A stretch of 22,748 nt of DNA from Bacteriovoracaceae bacterium (lineage in GTDB: Bacteria > Bdellovibrionota > Bacteriovoracia > Bacteriovoracales > Bacteriovoracaceae), in NCBI GenBank assembly GCA_947448095.1, contig CANFNN010000013.1, positions 1 to 22,748 of the forward strand, given 5' to 3'. Shown piece by piece: positions 21,092 through 22,748 of the stretch (its first letter is position 1; every line of letters begins with the position of its first letter). The notes beneath the pieces were generated by a model that had not been told where the DNA came from, searched no databases, and saw only the letters and a list, made by a program, of their open reading frames with translations. A program made the translations under genes and the position numbers.

Positions 21092-22748
21092 TTAAGGCAA
21101 CTGAATGTAGCACCTAGCACCTGCAAAATTCACTGTTGGTTCAATATAGGAAGTGTAATTCGGTCGCCCAAAGGCATTGGCCACAGCTGTGTTACCAGAG
21201 CAATTTGTTCCACAACCCGTTTTCTTGATATAGAAAATGGAGGTGGCATCAAGAAAGGCCATATCAGCAGTGGGAATATATTGAGCGTTACCAGAAAGCT
21301 TAGCGTGAATATTTACCACTGAACTATCCAGCCATAGGGGATAGGTGGTTAGGTTGTAACTAGAGCCATCAGCACGGCTCTTAATCGCATCCCACACGGC
21401 CTGATTAATCATGGCATAGCTGTATTGTTGGAACGCCGTACCTTGAGTGACTGCCAAGCGGATTCTCGAAGTACATTTTGTTTTGGCCACAGCATTGGTC
21501 AAAAGGTTCACATCAAAAACACCTTTTTCAATCAGGTAGCGACCAGCGTGTTGATAAATAAATAAATTGTTCGGCACTACTACGGGTAGAACTGGAACGT
21601 TCGGGTCAGATAAATATTTTCCGGTCGTAAGCCCGAAAGGATTTGGGGTGTAGTTGTAGGCGGCATTATAGCGAATAGGGAAGATGCGGTAATACTTGAA
21701 GCGGTTTGAGCCCAAGTTATTGTGAGTCAGCTGATAGATCCCGGTACCGTTCACTGGAGCATCTATGTAGGGAGTCGCTGCAGCTGGAAAGACAGTATTG
21801 AGAGGAGCGGAGGTATCGGCGTAATAAACTCGGTAACCAACAATGGCCCCGAGGGCAGGGATCGCGGGAGTCATTTCCGCCCATTTGAAAATGACCTGAC
21901 CGCTGCTGTCATTAGTGGCCTGAACGTTTTGATAAAAATTAAGTCCTGTGGGAGCGCTGACGTTGGTGGTATTGGGTTTCATCGCACCCGTAAAATGGAT
22001 CGTGAGTGCTCCGGTAGAGGTACGATTTGCATTATAGTACTGGATTCTGACTGAGTTAGGATCCATGTCGGCAGCGATACTGGTACTTAAAGTACGGTTG
22101 ATATAATTGATATCGGCAAATAGTACGGGAATCATTTTACAAGAAGCACCCAGAAAGCCTTTTTGATACCAAGCCCCAGTATTGTCCCCGACTAAGCATT
22201 GCTGATTGGCCCAGATCTGGACTCGAGGATTTACACTTGAGGTGTAGTTCTGCTGCCAGATAAGAGTATAGAGTATCCCACTGACTGATTTTGTGTAATC
22301 AGTTGGATAAACTGGCTCTTTGAGTTTAAGTGCAGTATCTGAAATGCCGGTATTCACAAATTGTTTGTAATAGAGCTGATAACTTTTGAGAAACGACGCT
22401 TTAGTCACAGTGGAAGGGTTATTCAACTGCAGCATTTTATTCCAGCCACCAGTCGTAGCCGCATCATAGGTGAAGACCATGGGGTTCGTGGTTTGTATCG
22501 GAGTCCCAAAATCGAGCGCATAAGAATTCATCGTACCGGCCGAAGTTCTAATCACCTGAGGAGAGCGATTGGTGATTGTAACAGCTGCCGGGTCTTGAGG
22601 AGCAAAGTTTAAATCAATATTTCGGTGAACGTAGCGGTCAGTATCAAGCCGGTGCACGGCCGTGAGTGTGACTGATTTTGTAATCGCTGTTCCATTCGGC
22701 TGATAGCGAACTTCAATATAGCAAGATCCATTAGGGGCGAGATTAAAA
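21092..22748 (-). CDS. Ig-like/FnIII surface protein (3' part)
   Basis: The frame is open to the right edge of the window, so this is the C-terminal part (about 552 residues) of a larger protein; the GTG at 22657 is not its start. At the edge, LAPNGSCYIEVRYQP is the hallmark of choice-of-anchor D / ASH-type Ig domains, which usually come in tandem. A roughly 220-residue region with two cysteines follows. Then comes a fibronectin type III-like domain (about 21650-21960: SAPTGLNF, VIFKWAEM, VGYRVYYA, and FKYYRIFPI). The C-terminal region has five cysteines (CTS, the CGTNC pair and a last C in ARCYIQLP). Composition is rich in Asn, Thr and Tyr with few charges, as in secreted or surface adhesion proteins. 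No catalytic motif is seen. It may be a cell-surface protein used in contact with other cells or surfaces. Confidence 0.8.
   Translation of the reverse strand, partial: FNLAPNGSCYIEVRYQPNGTAITKSVTLTAVHRLDTDRYVHRNIDLNFAPQDPAAVTITNRSPQVIRTSAGTMNSYALDFGTPIQTTNPMVFTYDAATTGGWNKMLQLNNPSTVTKASFLKSYQLYYKQFVNTGISDTALKLKEPVYPTDYTKSVSGILYTLIWQQNYTSSVNPRVQIWANQQCLVGDNTGAWYQKGFLGASCKMIPVLFADINYINRTLSTSIAADMDPNSVRIQYYNANRTSTGALTIHFTGAMKPNTTNVSAPTGLNFYQNVQATNDSSGQVIFKWAEMTPAIPALGAIVGYRVYYADTSAPLNTVFPAAATPYIDAPVNGTGIYQLTHNNLGSNRFKYYRIFPIRYNAAYNYTPNPFGLTTGKYLSDPNVPVLPVVVPNNLFIYQHAGRYLIEKGVFDVNLLTNAVAKTKCTSRIRLAVTQGTAFQQYSYAMINQAVWDAIKSRADGSSYNLTTYPLWLDSSVVNIHAKLSGNAQYIPTADMAFLDATSIFYIKKTGCGTNCSGNTAVANAFGRPNYTSYIEPTVNFAGARCYIQLP

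Noticed and set aside
22361..22612. Plus-strand open frames opposite the FnIII gene (21722-22054 and 22361-22612)
   Set aside because: Arg/Ile-rich compositions typical of antisense shadows; the minus-strand frame has recognisable domains over the same bases.
22655..22657. GTG at 22657 as start of the FnIII protein
   Set aside because: The frame stays open to the window edge and encodes a typical Ig-domain segment upstream of it, so the real start lies outside.

Overview
The window looks like chromosome of a moderately low-GC, Gram-negative, diderm bacterium. Several features together fit a Bdellovibrio-like predator, most likely Bacteriovoracales: the core block ftsY-zapA-fau-rny, a GenX/EpmA-type lysyl ligase, a MotAB pair away from any visible flagellar cluster, and many secreted or outer-membrane proteins of no recognisable family. 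That placement is inferred from gene content and protein style; no rRNA or other marker is present to prove it. Gene density is very high. The longest stretch without a gene is about 185 bp (9761-9945), and no tRNA, rRNA, insertion sequence, CRISPR array or phage gene was seen.

Left part (1-6995), mostly housekeeping. The 3' part of rimO is followed by a small coiled-coil protein on the opposite strand, a secreted protein of unknown function, and epmA on the minus strand. epmA is divergent from a CoA-type Nudix hydrolase, and the two ATG codons share one CATG palindrome. Then come ftsY, zapA, fau (5-formyl-THF cyclo-ligase) and rny (RNase Y).

Middle (7017-12249). Five plus-strand genes overlap by 4 nt at every junction: a short-chain dehydrogenase, a small membrane protein, a MutT-like Nudix hydrolase, a polytopic membrane protein, and a zinc-ribbon membrane protein. 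After a possible extended -10 promoter, a CorC/HlyC-type CBS protein is followed at zero distance by a thioredoxin-reductase-like flavoprotein.

Right part (12246-22748), envelope and motor-like. A motA-motB stator pair on the minus strand lies back to back with a five-gene plus-strand operon. The operon encodes a membrane protein with a very long, almost perfect Leu-x-x tripeptide repeat; a cytoplasmic protein with FliG-like pattern; an unknown soluble protein; a two-TM PAS/degenerate-kinase-like sensor; and a small secreted protein. Facing it on the minus strand are two outer-membrane beta-barrel proteins. One of them carries an N-terminal domain paralogous to the small secreted protein. Beyond these is the 3' part of a large Ig/FnIII-type surface protein cut by the window edge.

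The most interesting possibility is that 12246-21048 encodes a non-flagellar, ion-driven envelope machine: stator, FliG-like protein, Leu-triplet membrane rod, sensor, periplasmic partner and outer-membrane barrels. That is inference from neighbourhood and faint motifs. The tripeptide repeat and the paralogous domain pair are directly visible in the sequence.
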